Assembly: GCF_002899825.2 (NCBI RefSeq)
Contig: NZ_PPED02000005.1
Span: 62,001-126,000 of the forward strand
Length of the DNA stretch: 64,000 bases
Direction: 5' to 3'
From: Chryseobacterium phosphatilyticum
GTDB lineage: Bacteria > Bacteroidota > Bacteroidia > Flavobacteriales > Weeksellaceae
The position numbers and the translations under genes were made by a program. The notes beneath the pieces are model-generated. The model searched no databases, had not been told where the DNA came from, and saw only the letters and a program-made list of their open reading frames with translations. Positions within the stretch are counted from its first letter, which is position 1. The number at the start of each line of letters is the position of its first letter. Positions 42,036 through 50,881 of this stretch are shown here, piece after piece.

Positions 42036-42203
42036 ATGAGAAATATAAAGAACAGGATAGAGGTAAAGGTTGGCAACGCGTTTGTTAATACAAAATCCCT
42101 GAAAGGCTGGAAAGTTAAACAAATGGAAAGTAAAAAAATAGATTATTATCAATACCTGACCTATAAAATAGAAAATGGAAAAATCGTTGAAGTTTTGCCT
42201 TAG
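42036..42203 (+). CDS. Possible small protein of 55 aa
   Basis: An ATG at 42036, directly after an in-frame TGA, opens 55 codons: MRNIKNRIEVKVGNAFVNTK continues to ...YQYLTYKIENGKIVEVLP. It is basic, without signal peptide or membrane segment. It overlaps the start of the TPR gene by 29 bases in another frame, which could mean translational coupling. No family recognised. Chance ORFs of this size occur in AT-rich DNA, so this is only a candidate. Confidence 0.3.
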   Translation: MRNIKNRIEVKVGNAFVNTKSLKGWKVKQMESKKIDYYQYLTYKIENGKIVEVLP

Positions 42204-42972
42204 TTTTTTAGGTTTACTGATATACAGTACTTCTTTGGCGCAGGTCAATTGTAATATTTTTACAACGGACCAGTGTAAAGAATCCTGTGAGAAATCTAAT
42301 TTTGCCGAGAAAATTGAATGGACACAATATGCGCAGGAGTTATTTGACGAAGCGATAAAATTGTGCCCCACCAATGATTTTGCTTTTAAAGAAAAAACAG
42401 TTCCCTATTTAAGATCAGAGGATTTTGTAAACTGGAAAAAGCTTATTGATAAAGCGGTAAAGCTTGATCCTAAAAAGAATCTGGGCCACAGAGGCTGGGG
42501 CAAATTCCAGTTTCTTCATGATTACAGTGGTGCCATAAGGGATCTTGATGAATTAAAAAAATACTCTCCTGAAGATCTTGGAAGATCTCGGAATGGAGAT
42601 TCTGATCTGGACATAGTGAAGGCTATGTCTTACAGTGGCTTCGGTCAAAAGGAGAAAGCTGCAGGAATTATCGAAAGATTGCTGACCGCAAGAGGCTATG
42701 TGAAAGGGGTGTTTGACCATTACCAACTGGGGGTAACTTATTTTCAGTTGGGAAAATATGATAAAGCCCTTGAAAATTTTGAACAACAGAGCAAAGAATA
42801 TGACTTTGCAGAGAATATATACTTTAAAAGTAAAGTTTCTAAAATAAGAAACAAGGATTATTTGGATTTAAAAATGTTAGCATTGCAGACGTACGATGCA
42901 GGAAAGGTCATGAAAGATGGCAACACTCAACATTTTAACAAAGTCTACAGAAAGCAGATTGAAGAGCTGTAG
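42175..42972 (+). CDS. Secreted tetratricopeptide-repeat-like protein
   Basis: A 265 aa protein with a signal peptide (about 1-22, ending SLAQ). The mature part is helical with TPR-like units, such as WTQYAQELFDEAIKLCPTNDFAFKEK, FVNWKKLIDKAVKLDPKKNLGHRGWGKFQFLHDYSGAIRDLDEL and FDHYQLGVTYFQLGKYDKALENFEQQ. Four Cys residues near the N-terminus of the mature protein (NCNIFTTDQCKESCEK) are unusual. It lies upstream of the sigma-54 activator gene with a 33-base gap. A scaffold role is likely; partner unknown. Confidence 0.72.
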   Translation: MEKSLKFCLSFLGLLIYSTSLAQVNCNIFTTDQCKESCEKSNFAEKIEWTQYAQELFDEAIKLCPTNDFAFKEKTVPYLRSEDFVNWKKLIDKAVKLDPKKNLGHRGWGKFQFLHDYSGAIRDLDELKKYSPEDLGRSRNGDSDLDIVKAMSYSGFGQKEKAAGIIERLLTARGYVKGVFDHYQLGVTYFQLGKYDKALENFEQQSKEYDFAENIYFKSKVSKIRNKDYLDLKMLALQTYDAGKVMKDGNTQHFNKVYRKQIEEL

Positions 42973-43005
42973 ATTAACATTAAATCAATAATCAAAAATT
43001 TACTT

Positions 43006-44292
43006 ATGAGCAACGAGTTACAAAGCATAAAAAATCGTTTCGGAATTATCGGAAATTTTCCGGTGCTCAACCGGGCTTTAGAAAAATCCATTCAGGTAGC
43101 ACCTACGGATATTTCTGTTCTTGTAATAGGAGAGAGTGGAGTGGGGAAAGAATTTATTCCCAAAATTATCCATTCGGAATCCAGAAGAAAACATCAACCC
43201 TATATTGTCGTAAACTGTGGAGCTATTCCTGAGGGAACAATAGATTCTGAATTATTCGGGCATGAGAAAGGAGCCTTTACCGGAGCTACGGCTACAAGAA
43301 AGGGATACTTTGAAGTGGCTGACGGAGGAACGATCTTTCTGGATGAGGTAGGAGAACTTCCTTTACAGACGCAGGTTCGCCTTTTAAGAGTATTAGAAAG
43401 CGGAGAATTTATGAAGGTAGGTTCATCACAGGTACAGAAGACCAATGTAAGAATTGTGGCGGCTACCAATGTTAACATGATGAAGGCTATTCATGATGGA
43501 AGGTTCCGTGAAGATTTATACTATCGTTTGAATACCGTTCAAATTGACATGCCTCCTTTAAGAGAAAGAAAAGGGGATATTCATTTGCTATTCAGGAAGT
43601 TTGCAATAGATTTTGCTGAAAAATACAGAATGCCTGAATTAGAGCTGGAGCCTAGTGCTGTTCATTATATTGAAAATTATTCTTTCCCGGGGAATATCCG
43701 CCAATTGCGAAACCTTGTAGAGCAAATGACTGTAGTGGAAAGAAACAGAAATATCACTGCCGAGAAGCTTGCAGAGTATATTCCTATGGAGACACATCTT
43801 CCAATGGTGGTCAATACACAAAGTACACCCAAGCAAAATGATTTCGGAAGCGAAAGAGAAATTATGTATAAAATTCTCTTCGATATGCGAAATGATATTA
43901 ATGACTTAAAATCCTTAACTTCGGAATTAATAAAGAACAGAGGGGCAGGAGATCTTAGCAATCATGAGAAAAGTCTGATCAACAGGATTTATACCCCTGA
44001 AAGCCAGCCACAGGTAAGCTCAGGTTCTTTACTTTATTTTGAAAACGGTGAGGAGCCGAAAGTTCAGACTCCAACAATTATTTCAAATCCGGATGACAGC
44101 TACGAAGACATAGAAGATATTGAAGTAGAAGAAAACAGACCGGAATCTCTTTCTCTTCAAAACAATGAAAAGGATTTGATTATCAAAGCTTTGGAAAAGC
44201 ACAAAGGACGTAGAAACAGAGCTGCAGATGAGCTGGGGATTTCTCAGAGAACTTTATATAGAAAAATAAAACAATATAACCTGGAAGACTAA
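43006..44292 (+). CDS. Sigma-54-dependent transcriptional activator without receiver domain
   Basis: A 428 aa protein with the AAA+ sigma-54 interaction domain at the very N-terminus. Walker A GESGVGKE is at 42-49, the GAFTGA sigma-54-contacting loop at 89-94, GGTIFLDEVGELPL is Walker B, and NYSFPGNIRQLRNLVEQM follows. An acidic linker of about 120 residues leads to a Fis-type helix-turn-helix (KGRRNRAADELGISQRTLYRKIKQY). There is no receiver, PAS or GAF sensor, so activity must be set by level or by a partner protein. It begins a run of genes ending with lptE and an acidic protein, a context seen in Flavobacteriia. Confidence 0.92.
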   Translation: MSNELQSIKNRFGIIGNFPVLNRALEKSIQVAPTDISVLVIGESGVGKEFIPKIIHSESRRKHQPYIVVNCGAIPEGTIDSELFGHEKGAFTGATATRKGYFEVADGGTIFLDEVGELPLQTQVRLLRVLESGEFMKVGSSQVQKTNVRIVAATNVNMMKAIHDGRFREDLYYRLNTVQIDMPPLRERKGDIHLLFRKFAIDFAEKYRMPELELEPSAVHYIENYSFPGNIRQLRNLVEQMTVVERNRNITAEKLAEYIPMETHLPMVVNTQSTPKQNDFGSEREIMYKILFDMRNDINDLKSLTSELIKNRGAGDLSNHEKSLINRIYTPESQPQVSSGSLLYFENGEEPKVQTPTIISNPDDSYEDIEDIEVEENRPESLSLQNNEKDLIIKALEKHKGRRNRAADELGISQRTLYRKIKQYNLED

Positions 44293-44307
44293 AAAGAACA
44301 CTAAGTA

Positions 44308-45012
44308 ATGAAAGTAAATTTAACACCTAAACCGATCAATTTTAAACTCGGAGAATACATTAACAAGGGATTTGATCTTTTAAAGAAAGATTTCGGAAAT
44401 ATTTTTGTGGCATTTTTGGTATGCTTTATCATGTCTATTATTCCTTTTTGTGCAGCATTAGCGATGGGTAATTTATATAAGTATCTTCAAAAGCTCCACA
44501 GAAACCAGCCAGCAAGTCCTGGAGAAATTTTTGATTTTAAAGATTTCATGCCGTATTTTATTTTACAGCTTATTATTTTTGGAGGGGTGCTATTGCTTTA
44601 TATTCCGTTGGTTGTAGTATTGGCTTTAACAGGGGCAATGTCACAGACTAATGAGCCTAATCCTATGGTTATGATTTTTGCATTTCCTTATATGTTTTTA
44701 ATAATTGCCGCTATTTATTATTTTGTGCTAAAAGGGTTCTATATCATTCCATTAATCAGTTTAAAAGGAATTACTGATATCAAAACAGCCTGGAATATTT
44801 CAAAAGTGATGACCACAGGAAATTTATTATCAATTTTTCTTTTTGCAATGGTTGTTAGTCTTTTATCTCAGATTGGGATTATTGCCTGTGGGATAGGAAT
44901 TCTCCTTACAATGCCATTTATGTATACGGCTAATTATTTTGCTTATGAAGATGCAATCCAACAAATTGAGCATGATGAAATTACTGAAATCGGAATTAAA
45001 AATGAATACTAG
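44308..45012 (+). CDS. Polytopic inner-membrane protein, same family as the 2984 and 3781 genes
   Basis: A 234 aa protein with five to six membrane segments (about 30-52, 78-105, 125-150, 175-205). Shared with the 3781 protein are the N-terminal LGEYINKGFDLLKKDFGNIFVAFLVCF arrangement and the DIKTAWNISK loop before the last membrane hairpin (IIACGIGILLTMPFMYTANYFAYEDA). It sits 15 bases after the sigma-54 activator gene and overlaps lptE by 11 bases, so it is translationally coupled with an LPS export gene. Function unknown. Confidence 0.75.
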   Translation: MKVNLTPKPINFKLGEYINKGFDLLKKDFGNIFVAFLVCFIMSIIPFCAALAMGNLYKYLQKLHRNQPASPGEIFDFKDFMPYFILQLIIFGGVLLLYIPLVVVLALTGAMSQTNEPNPMVMIFAFPYMFLIIAAIYYFVLKGFYIIPLISLKGITDIKTAWNISKVMTTGNLLSIFLFAMVVSLLSQIGIIACGIGILLTMPFMYTANYFAYEDAIQQIEHDEITEIGIKNEY

Positions 45013-45553
45013 AATTAAAAATATAAATCTGAAACAACCACTACTGATGGTGATGCTATTTGCTTTGCTGGGGGTTTTGAATTCATGCTACAGTTTTACC
45101 GGATCATCCCTTACAGATGAAAAAACCGTTCAGATTAATGAGTTTCCCAATAATGCATCTCTTGTAAACCCAACGTTATCACAACAGTTCTCAACTGATA
45201 TTCAGAACAGATTTTTACAGAGAACCACATTGAAGGGTACAAAAGAAAATCCTGATATTCTGATAGAAGGAGAAATTACAGATTATACTATTGGCGCTAC
45301 TACAATCAGCTCCAATACAACGACTAACCCTTCCGGAGGGGTGGTTCAGCAGGCTCAGAATAAGCTTACAATCACTGTAAAGGTGCATTACGAAAATAAA
45401 GTACATCCGGATTCCAGTTTTGACAGAACCTATAGTGATGAAGCTGCTTTTAACAGTAGCTTATCACAAAGTGAGATCGAAGCTTCTCAAGTGAAGATTG
45501 TTACAGAAAGAATTATTAATAAGATATTTAACGATATTGTAGCGAATTGGTAA
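45002..45553 (+). CDS. lptE: LPS assembly lipoprotein LptE family
   Basis: A 183 aa lipoprotein. The ATG at 45002 gives a signal peptide with lipobox LNSC (MLFALLGVLNSCYSFTG); the longer ORF from 44939 starts without ATG inside the upstream gene. LptE plugs the LptD barrel that inserts LPS in the outer membrane. Family-like stretches are YSFTGSSL, TVQINEFPNNASLVNPTLSQQFSTDIQNRFLQRTTL and DILIEGEITDYTIGATTI. It is coupled to the membrane-protein gene before it and to the acidic protein after it (one base gap). Confidence 0.85.
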   Translation: MNTRIKNINLKQPLLMVMLFALLGVLNSCYSFTGSSLTDEKTVQINEFPNNASLVNPTLSQQFSTDIQNRFLQRTTLKGTKENPDILIEGEITDYTIGATTISSNTTTNPSGGVVQQAQNKLTITVKVHYENKVHPDSSFDRTYSDEAAFNSSLSQSEIEASQVKIVTERIINKIFNDIVANW

Positions 45554-45554
45554 G

Positions 45555-47564
45555 ATGAATCCCAGAGTTTTAGAGTTAATAAAAAATCCGAAAAATATTC
45601 AGTCAGAAGATCTTGGTCTTTTGAAGGAAGAGATTCATGCTTTTCCTTATATTCAAAATATCAGAGCACTACATCTGTATGGAGTACATTTGTATGAAAA
45701 AGAAAATTATCAGAAAGAACTCTCTACAACAGCAGCTTATACCACGGATAAAAAGATTCTTTATCAGCTGATCAACGGAAAGATCAGACAGGAACCAAAA
45801 CCTGAATCTACAGAGGAAAAACAACCCTCCAAATCTGCTGACAAAACAGCCAGGTACCCTTATTATAAGGGATTCCCTATTAAAAGACAAGAAACAAATT
45901 CTGTTGAGGAAGCAGAAGGTGAGGCTTGTACATTACAAACTCCACAGGACGTTAAGCATATTTACGTAAATGGGGAGAGAAACAGGATTTTATTTGAAGG
46001 AGAAGAAAATTTCCTTGACGATAACAATACGGAAACTATAGATATCGAATCTACCCTGGAGTCAGGAACATTGGTTACTCAGAAATCTGAACCTGTAAAG
46101 GATGTAGATATTCAAGAGGAGATTGAGGAAAATACCGGAGAAAACTTTAGTCCGGAGACGATCATCAACGAAGATCAGATTTCTACAGCAGAAGAAGAGA
46201 AAAAGATTGATGATGAAGAGAATGTAAGTTTCCTTGAAACAGAATCCCTCTTACCGGAAGTTAATATTGAACAAGACAGGGTTGAAGAGTCTGTAGAAAC
46301 AGATGCAGCGACTGAGAATATAAAAGTTATAAGTTCTGATGAAGAACAGCTTGATAAAGAACCTGATGCGGAATTGAGCTTCCACCGTACCGAAGAGTTT
46401 TTACCTGAAGTAAAAATGCAGGTAAATAGTGAAGAAGTTACTGAAACAGCTGACGTTTCTCAACCCAATACCAATAAACATGAAGATGAAATGAGGCGTC
46501 TGATTGAAGAAGTTGAGAAAAAGATGAAAGAAACTAAATCTGCTCCTCAGGTAGAACAGGAAGAGCCGGAATTAGTAGAAGATCATGAAATCAGTTTTGC
46601 AGACACTCAAAGCTTTCATTTCTGGTCAACTGAGAAAGAAGAATCTCCGAAGCCGGAGGTTGAAGAAATAAAATCAGAACCATCAGAAGAAATAAATATT
46701 GCGCTTCAGGAGCCTTCTGATGAACCTGTATTATCAATTGTTGAAAAACAGGAAGATGTACCTCAGGTTGAAGTGCAATCTGCCTGGAAGCCGATGAGTG
46801 TTGAGGCTAATGTACCTGATTCTTTAATCAATAAATCTGCAGAAGTTTTAGCTCCTGCAGCAACGATTTCTGCTGAAGAAAAAGATCCTGAAGTACTGTC
46901 AAATACTAAGGAGGAGACCCCTCAGACTGAAGAACCTGTTGCTAGTGAAGACCACTCTGCTGAAGAAAATCTTGTTCCTGTATCCGAAGAAAACCCGGAG
47001 ACAGAAGAAGAAACTGCAGAAAATACTGAAGAAGTACAAGTGGTTTCTGATAAGCAAACTTCAAAAGAGGAAGCTCCTGTAATGAATGTTTCATTCTTTA
47101 GTACAGATATTTCGACTTTAAACGTTGAAGGAAAAAAGACAGAGAACAAAGAAGAACCTGTAGAAAACGAAAAGGTGCAGGAAGTAGCCATGAAAAATAC
47201 TCAATCTCTGGCGGACAGTAATGTTCCCGGCTTTATCAATACATGGCAAAGCTGGCTGAAGATTGACAGAACAGACGAAATTGAAAAAGAAAAAGAGGTT
47301 ATCAAAGAAAAAGCGATTGAAACTTTTATCGAAAATAATCCTAAGATCAGTCAATTAAAAGAAGAGAGTTCCTATGTCATTAAAGAGAAAAATGATGATA
47401 TTTCCCACCTGATGACTGAAACATTAGCCAATCTCTATTTTGAACAGAAATTATATACCAAAGCGATCAAAGCATTTGAAATATTAATCAAGAAAAATCC
47501 TGACAAAAAGGAACACTTTACATCCAAAATTCAGGAAATAAAAGATTTCAGAAGCAAAAACTAG
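45555..47564 (+). CDS. Long acidic protein with repeated SF-x2-T motifs and C-terminal TPR-like unit
   Basis: A 669 aa protein without signal peptide. The N-terminal 90 residues are helical (VLELIKNPKNIQSEDLGLLKEEIHAFPYIQNIRALHLYG). A very acidic low-complexity middle of about 450 residues is rich in Glu, Ser, Pro and Val. Within it a short motif recurs: VSFLETESLLPEV, LSFHRTEEFLPEV, ISFADTQSFHFWST and VSFFSTDISTLNV. The C-terminus (about 620-669) is one TPR-like unit, LANLYFEQKLYTKAIKAFEILIKKNP. It is the last gene of the lptE operon. Family function unknown; a cytoplasmic scaffold with repeated docking sites is a guess. Confidence 0.75.
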   Translation: MNPRVLELIKNPKNIQSEDLGLLKEEIHAFPYIQNIRALHLYGVHLYEKENYQKELSTTAAYTTDKKILYQLINGKIRQEPKPESTEEKQPSKSADKTARYPYYKGFPIKRQETNSVEEAEGEACTLQTPQDVKHIYVNGERNRILFEGEENFLDDNNTETIDIESTLESGTLVTQKSEPVKDVDIQEEIEENTGENFSPETIINEDQISTAEEEKKIDDEENVSFLETESLLPEVNIEQDRVEESVETDAATENIKVISSDEEQLDKEPDAELSFHRTEEFLPEVKMQVNSEEVTETADVSQPNTNKHEDEMRRLIEEVEKKMKETKSAPQVEQEEPELVEDHEISFADTQSFHFWSTEKEESPKPEVEEIKSEPSEEINIALQEPSDEPVLSIVEKQEDVPQVEVQSAWKPMSVEANVPDSLINKSAEVLAPAATISAEEKDPEVLSNTKEETPQTEEPVASEDHSAEENLVPVSEENPETEEETAENTEEVQVVSDKQTSKEEAPVMNVSFFSTDISTLNVEGKKTENKEEPVENEKVQEVAMKNTQSLADSNVPGFINTWQSWLKIDRTDEIEKEKEVIKEKAIETFIENNPKISQLKEESSYVIKEKNDDISHLMTETLANLYFEQKLYTKAIKAFEILIKKNPDKKEHFTSKIQEIKDFRSKN

Positions 47565-47565
47565 G

Positions 47566-47597
47566 AAAAAGGTGTAGTAATCAGACTACACCTTTTT
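47566..47597. terminator. Terminator between the acidic protein and DUF4126 genes
   Basis: AAAAAGGTGTAGT and ACTACACCTTTTT with a six-base loop, followed by more T. It serves both convergent genes. Confidence 0.9.
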
Positions 47598-47601
47598 TTA
47601 T

Positions 47602-48210
47602 TTATGAATGATCAGCAATTTTTTTATTACCTTTTAATTTCCTCCAGGCTTTCCGCCCATATATAACAACAAGAATTAATAATATAACTGCAAAAATAGC
47701 TGCAATAACCGGCATCGCCATTGCTAAAATAGACATAATTCCAGCTCCTGCAGTTTCAGTAGTGCCTACTACAGAATTTCCCAGCCCTCCTGTTGTAGCG
47801 GTAGAAGCGGCACGTATTCCTGCAAATCCGGAGCTGATAGTGGCAGCGGTTCCCCCGCCTGCAATTAAGGCCAATGCCCACTGTGGAAAAGTTCCCAGCT
47901 CTGCAAATTGACTTGCGAACAACAAAGATCCCGCTACAGTAGCCAAAGGAATGGAAACGGTATCTAATAGGTGATCTATGAAAGGAATATAATACGCCAG
48001 AATTTCAGCCACTGTTGCAATTCCTGTTGTGATCAGAGTTGGTAAACCTGAAAGCCACTCAAATTCGGCGTTCATGGGAATCCAGTGAAAGTAAGAGGCC
48101 AGGCTTACAAAGAACATGGGGAGAAAGACCCTGAAACCTGTGGCTGCCGCCAAGCCAATACCAATAAATGCACTGATGATATACGAAAAGTAGGGAACGT
48201 TGTCTAACAT
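47602..48210 (-). CDS. DUF4126 family membrane protein
   Basis: A 202 aa protein with about five membrane segments. Characteristic motifs are IGIGLAAATGFRVFLPMFFVSLA at the N-terminus, EILAYYIPFIDHLLDTVSIPLATVAGSLL in the middle, and a Gly/Ala/Thr-rich GGGTAATISSGFAGIRAASTATTGGLGN stretch. The family is of unknown function. It is transcribed alone toward the terminator at 47566 and is followed upstream by rnpA on the same strand, with a gap of 126 bases. Confidence 0.85.
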   Translation of the reverse strand: MLDNVPYFSYIISAFIGIGLAAATGFRVFLPMFFVSLASYFHWIPMNAEFEWLSGLPTLITTGIATVAEILAYYIPFIDHLLDTVSIPLATVAGSLLFASQFAELGTFPQWALALIAGGGTAATISSGFAGIRAASTATTGGLGNSVVGTTETAGAGIMSILAMAMPVIAAIFAVILLILVVIYGRKAWRKLKGNKKIADHS

Positions 48211-48336
48211 AATTAATTTTCAGATTTATTGTTTCCCTTAAAAGTACAAAAAGTATGTGAAATGATAAACAACCCATGAGATTTGGATTGCCAGTTGTTT
48301 TATTGGTAAATTGTTAACTATTATATTAAAGAATAA

Positions 48337-48708
48337 TTATTTCTTTTGTGATTCACAAAGTTTGATAAACTGAGCTTCCACATCCTGAAACTTTTGAGGC
48401 AGTTCCGGAGAAACCCAGAATAACATGCCAAGAGTTTTTTCACCAAAAGCTTCTCTGTAAAGATCTTTGTGCAGGCGATAGCATTCCCTAAGAAGTCTCT
48501 TTACACGGTTTCTGTGAACTGCTTTCTTAAAGTATCTTTTAGAGACAGAAACACCAAATTTACCTTCTTCTATAGGGAGTGTCGGTTTATCTTTTAGAAC
48601 AATTATTCTCAGATTTCCGGATGTTCTCCATTTACCTTTTTCAAAAAGTAAACTGATCTCAATCTTTTTTTTGAGTTTTTCAGGGCTGGAATATTTGAAA
48701 TTTTGCAT
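48337..48708 (-). CDS. rnpA: Ribonuclease P protein component
   Basis: A 123 aa basic protein that assists the RNase P RNA in tRNA 5' maturation. The RNP motif reads GVSVSKRYFKKAVHRNRVKRLLRECYRLHK (about 58-87), the family signature. The gene starts in the TAATG overlap with the end of tcdA. In many bacteria rnpA lies beside rpmH and dnaA; here, as in other Flavobacteriia, it does not. Confidence 0.95.
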   Translation of the reverse strand: MQNFKYSSPEKLKKKIEISLLFEKGKWRTSGNLRIIVLKDKPTLPIEEGKFGVSVSKRYFKKAVHRNRVKRLLRECYRLHKDLYREAFGEKTLGMLFWVSPELPQKFQDVEAQFIKLCESQKK

Positions 48709-49433
48709 TAATCTTTGTTCACTAAATGATTGATCACTTCAGCAGCGGCATATAGCCCAAAAATTGCAGGCATATAGCTAATCGTTCCATAAAAGGATCT
48801 TTTGTAATTTGTTCCGTCTGTCATTTTCAGGCTTTCCTCATCCTGAATATCATTAGCAAAAACACAACGTACCCCTTTGTCTATTTTTACTTTTCTCAGC
48901 CTTTTTCTTATCTGCCTTGCAAGATGGCAATGTTCGGTTTTGCTGATGTCTCTTACCATCACCTTACTTGGGTCAGTCTTTCCACCTGCTCCCATGGAGC
49001 TTATCACCTTTATTTTTTTTCTTTTAGCCGAAATAATTAAGCTCAATTTTGGAGTTACACTGTCTATACAATCCAAGACATAATCAAACGGTGCCGAATC
49101 TAGTACTTCATCCATTCTTTCAGGATTCAGAAACTCATTGATTTTCGTTAATGTAAGATCAGGATTAATGTCTAAAAGTCTTTCCGCAACAACCTCTACT
49201 TTATGTTTTCCAACAGTTGACCGTAAAGCAGGAAGTTGTCTGTTTACATTCGTAATATCTACCGTATCACCGTCTACTATGGTCATACTTCCTACGCCGG
49301 CTCTAGCTAAAAACTCAGCAGCAAAGGAACCCACACCTCCTAATCCTACAACAAGAACAGTTGCTTTATTCAATTTTTCCAAACCTTCTTCTTTAATGAG
49401 GAGTTCCGTTCTTTCCAGCCAGTATTTATCCAT
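48708..49433 (-). CDS. tcdA: tRNA threonylcarbamoyladenosine dehydratase
   Basis: A 241 aa E1-like adenylating enzyme that cyclises t6A37 to ct6A37 in tRNAs. The nucleotide-binding GLGGVGSFAAEFLARAG lies at 31-47, the arginine/asparagine motif in DITNVNRQLPAL, and DCIDSVTPK follows. It lacks a thiolation partner, which separates it from ThiF and MoeB. It overlaps the TatD gene by eight bases upstream and rnpA by one base downstream, a tight three-gene operon with two tRNA-related products. Confidence 0.9.
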   Translation of the reverse strand: MDKYWLERTELLIKEEGLEKLNKATVLVVGLGGVGSFAAEFLARAGVGSMTIVDGDTVDITNVNRQLPALRSTVGKHKVEVVAERLLDINPDLTLTKINEFLNPERMDEVLDSAPFDYVLDCIDSVTPKLSLIISAKRKKIKVISSMGAGGKTDPSKVMVRDISKTEHCHLARQIRKRLRKVKIDKGVRCVFANDIQDEESLKMTDGTNYKRSFYGTISYMPAIFGLYAAAEVINHLVNKD

Positions 49434-50052
49434 TTTTTATTGTGTGTAAATTTTCTACAATTTGTTCATTGAGTCGTTCCAAAGAAATTCCTTTCAATTC
49501 TGAAACCTTTAGATACAATTCTTCGATGTTAAAATCTTCATTGTCAGTCTCTAAAAATATCCTGTTCGTTGGAGTATTTTTTAAAATATCCTGCAAAGAT
49601 AGATTATACAAAACAGCTTTTCCAAAACTCAGGTAAAAATTATGAGCGAGAAGATCATCCGCAATTTGTTTTTTTTTATTAAAACCATGTATAATCATGG
49701 CTTGCTCAGCTTTCTTTTTAAAAGAAATAACTTCATAAAATTTTCTGACACAATGTATGATCATAGGTTTTTTAACTTCATTGGAAATCCTGATTTGCTC
49801 TAAAAAAACTTTTTCCTGAATTTTCTGGTCAACCGGGACCAATGAATCTAAGCCGCATTCACCAATGGCAAAACAGTTTTCACTCATTGTATCTCTCATC
49901 CAGTTTAGCTGCTTTTCAATCGTATAAAGATCAATGTCATGAGGATGAATGCCAATAGAATAAGAGATATCTGGCGGAACTTCTGAAATGTTTAAATTGT
50001 AAATTCCGTTTATGACATCTATTTTATGATGGTGAAAATCAAAAAACTCCAT
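49426..50052 (-). CDS. TatD family metal-dependent hydrolase
   Basis: A 208 aa protein of the TatD DNase family, shorter than the usual 255-265. Metal-ligand motifs are FFDFHHHK (H-x-H), the glutamate in FAIGECGLDS, and histidines in KPMIIHCVRKF and AMIIHGFN; FLETDNED gives the last Asp. The N-terminal IGIHPHDID is also typical. The track-length start before it is a TTG; ATG at 50052 is preferred. It is the first gene of the tatD-tcdA-rnpA operon. The activity (3' exonuclease or other) is not certain. Confidence 0.85.
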   Translation of the reverse strand: MEFFDFHHHKIDVINGIYNLNISEVPPDISYSIGIHPHDIDLYTIEKQLNWMRDTMSENCFAIGECGLDSLVPVDQKIQEKVFLEQIRISNEVKKPMIIHCVRKFYEVISFKKKAEQAMIIHGFNKKKQIADDLLAHNFYLSFGKAVLYNLSLQDILKNTPTNRIFLETDNEDFNIEELYLKVSELKGISLERLNEQIVENLHTIKNG

Positions 50053-50089
50053 AATCAAAAGTAATATTATTTCTAATTAATAGAAAATT

Positions 50090-50115
50090 ATTAAACAAAC
50101 GTTTATAAATGTGTT
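50090..50115. promoter_or_regulatory. Palindrome upstream of the TetR-type regulator
   Basis: The region reads ttaaACAAACGTTTATaaa, a near-symmetric 12-base element centred on AACGTT, about 40 bases before the regulator's ATG. It may be the autoregulatory operator and could also affect the divergent tatD operon. Confidence 0.35.
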
Positions 50116-50148
50116 AAAAATTTCTTAACTTTACTCAAACTACACTTT

Positions 50149-50778
50149 ATGAAAAAAAAATTTACAGAAAAACAGATTCACATACTCGACATTGCGGAAG
50201 AGCTGATCGCAAAAAAAGGGTATGAAGGAACTTCTGTAAGAGATATCTGCTCGAAGGCAAATATCAATGTCGCAATGATTTCCTATTACTTTGGTTCAAA
50301 AGAAAAAATGATGTCTTACCTTTATCAGTATCGGGTACTGAAAACCAGAGAAAATTTCTCCGAATTTGCCGATACAATCAAAGATGGGAAGCCTGAAATG
50401 CAGATGCGTGAAATGATTAAATATATCGTTTCCCAATTATTTAAATACAATTATTTCCATGGGTTTGTCACTCAGGAATTACGCCATACCGAGAATTTAA
50501 AAGATGAACTTTTAGATTTCTATCAGTTATTTGTGAAAAAACTGGATGAAGTGATTAAAAAAGGAGTAGCTTCCGGTGTCTTCACCTTTACCCCAAAGCC
50601 AGAAGATATTCTTACGATGATTATCGGATCTACCTTATTTGTGATCAGAAATAAAAATTTTTATGAGCTTTACGTTCCAAGTAAAAACGAAGAAACGTAC
50701 ACAAAAGAAGCCGAGAAAAAAGTAAGAATGAATCTTTTATTGAGTGTTTTTGCAATTTTGGGATACGCTGCAGACTAA
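50149..50778 (+). CDS. TetR/AcrR family transcriptional regulator
   Basis: A 209 aa protein with an N-terminal TetR helix-turn-helix (ILDIAEELIAKKGYEGTSVRDICSKANINVAMISYYFGSKEKMMSYLY, about 11-57). An all-helical ligand domain follows with no recognisable effector site. No efflux or catabolic target is adjacent; the neighbours are the divergent tatD operon and bamD. It may act in envelope or lipid control, as other TetR proteins do, but that is not shown by the sequence. Confidence 0.9.
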   Translation: MKKKFTEKQIHILDIAEELIAKKGYEGTSVRDICSKANINVAMISYYFGSKEKMMSYLYQYRVLKTRENFSEFADTIKDGKPEMQMREMIKYIVSQLFKYNYFHGFVTQELRHTENLKDELLDFYQLFVKKLDEVIKKGVASGVFTFTPKPEDILTMIIGSTLFVIRNKNFYELYVPSKNEETYTKEAEKKVRMNLLLSVFAILGYAAD

Positions 50779-50825
50779 AATTACGTTAAATATTCATAAA
50801 AAAAAATCTATTGACAAAAAAGTTA

Positions 50826-50833
50826 TATTTTTG
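50826..50833 (+). promoter_or_regulatory. -7 box TATTTTTG of bamD
   Basis: An exact TAnnTTTG match 49 bases before the bamD ATG. Confidence 0.5.
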
Positions 50834-50881
50834 CAAATTAGTAAATCGGCTGTATAATCCGAAAACTGTTGAATTTTTTAT

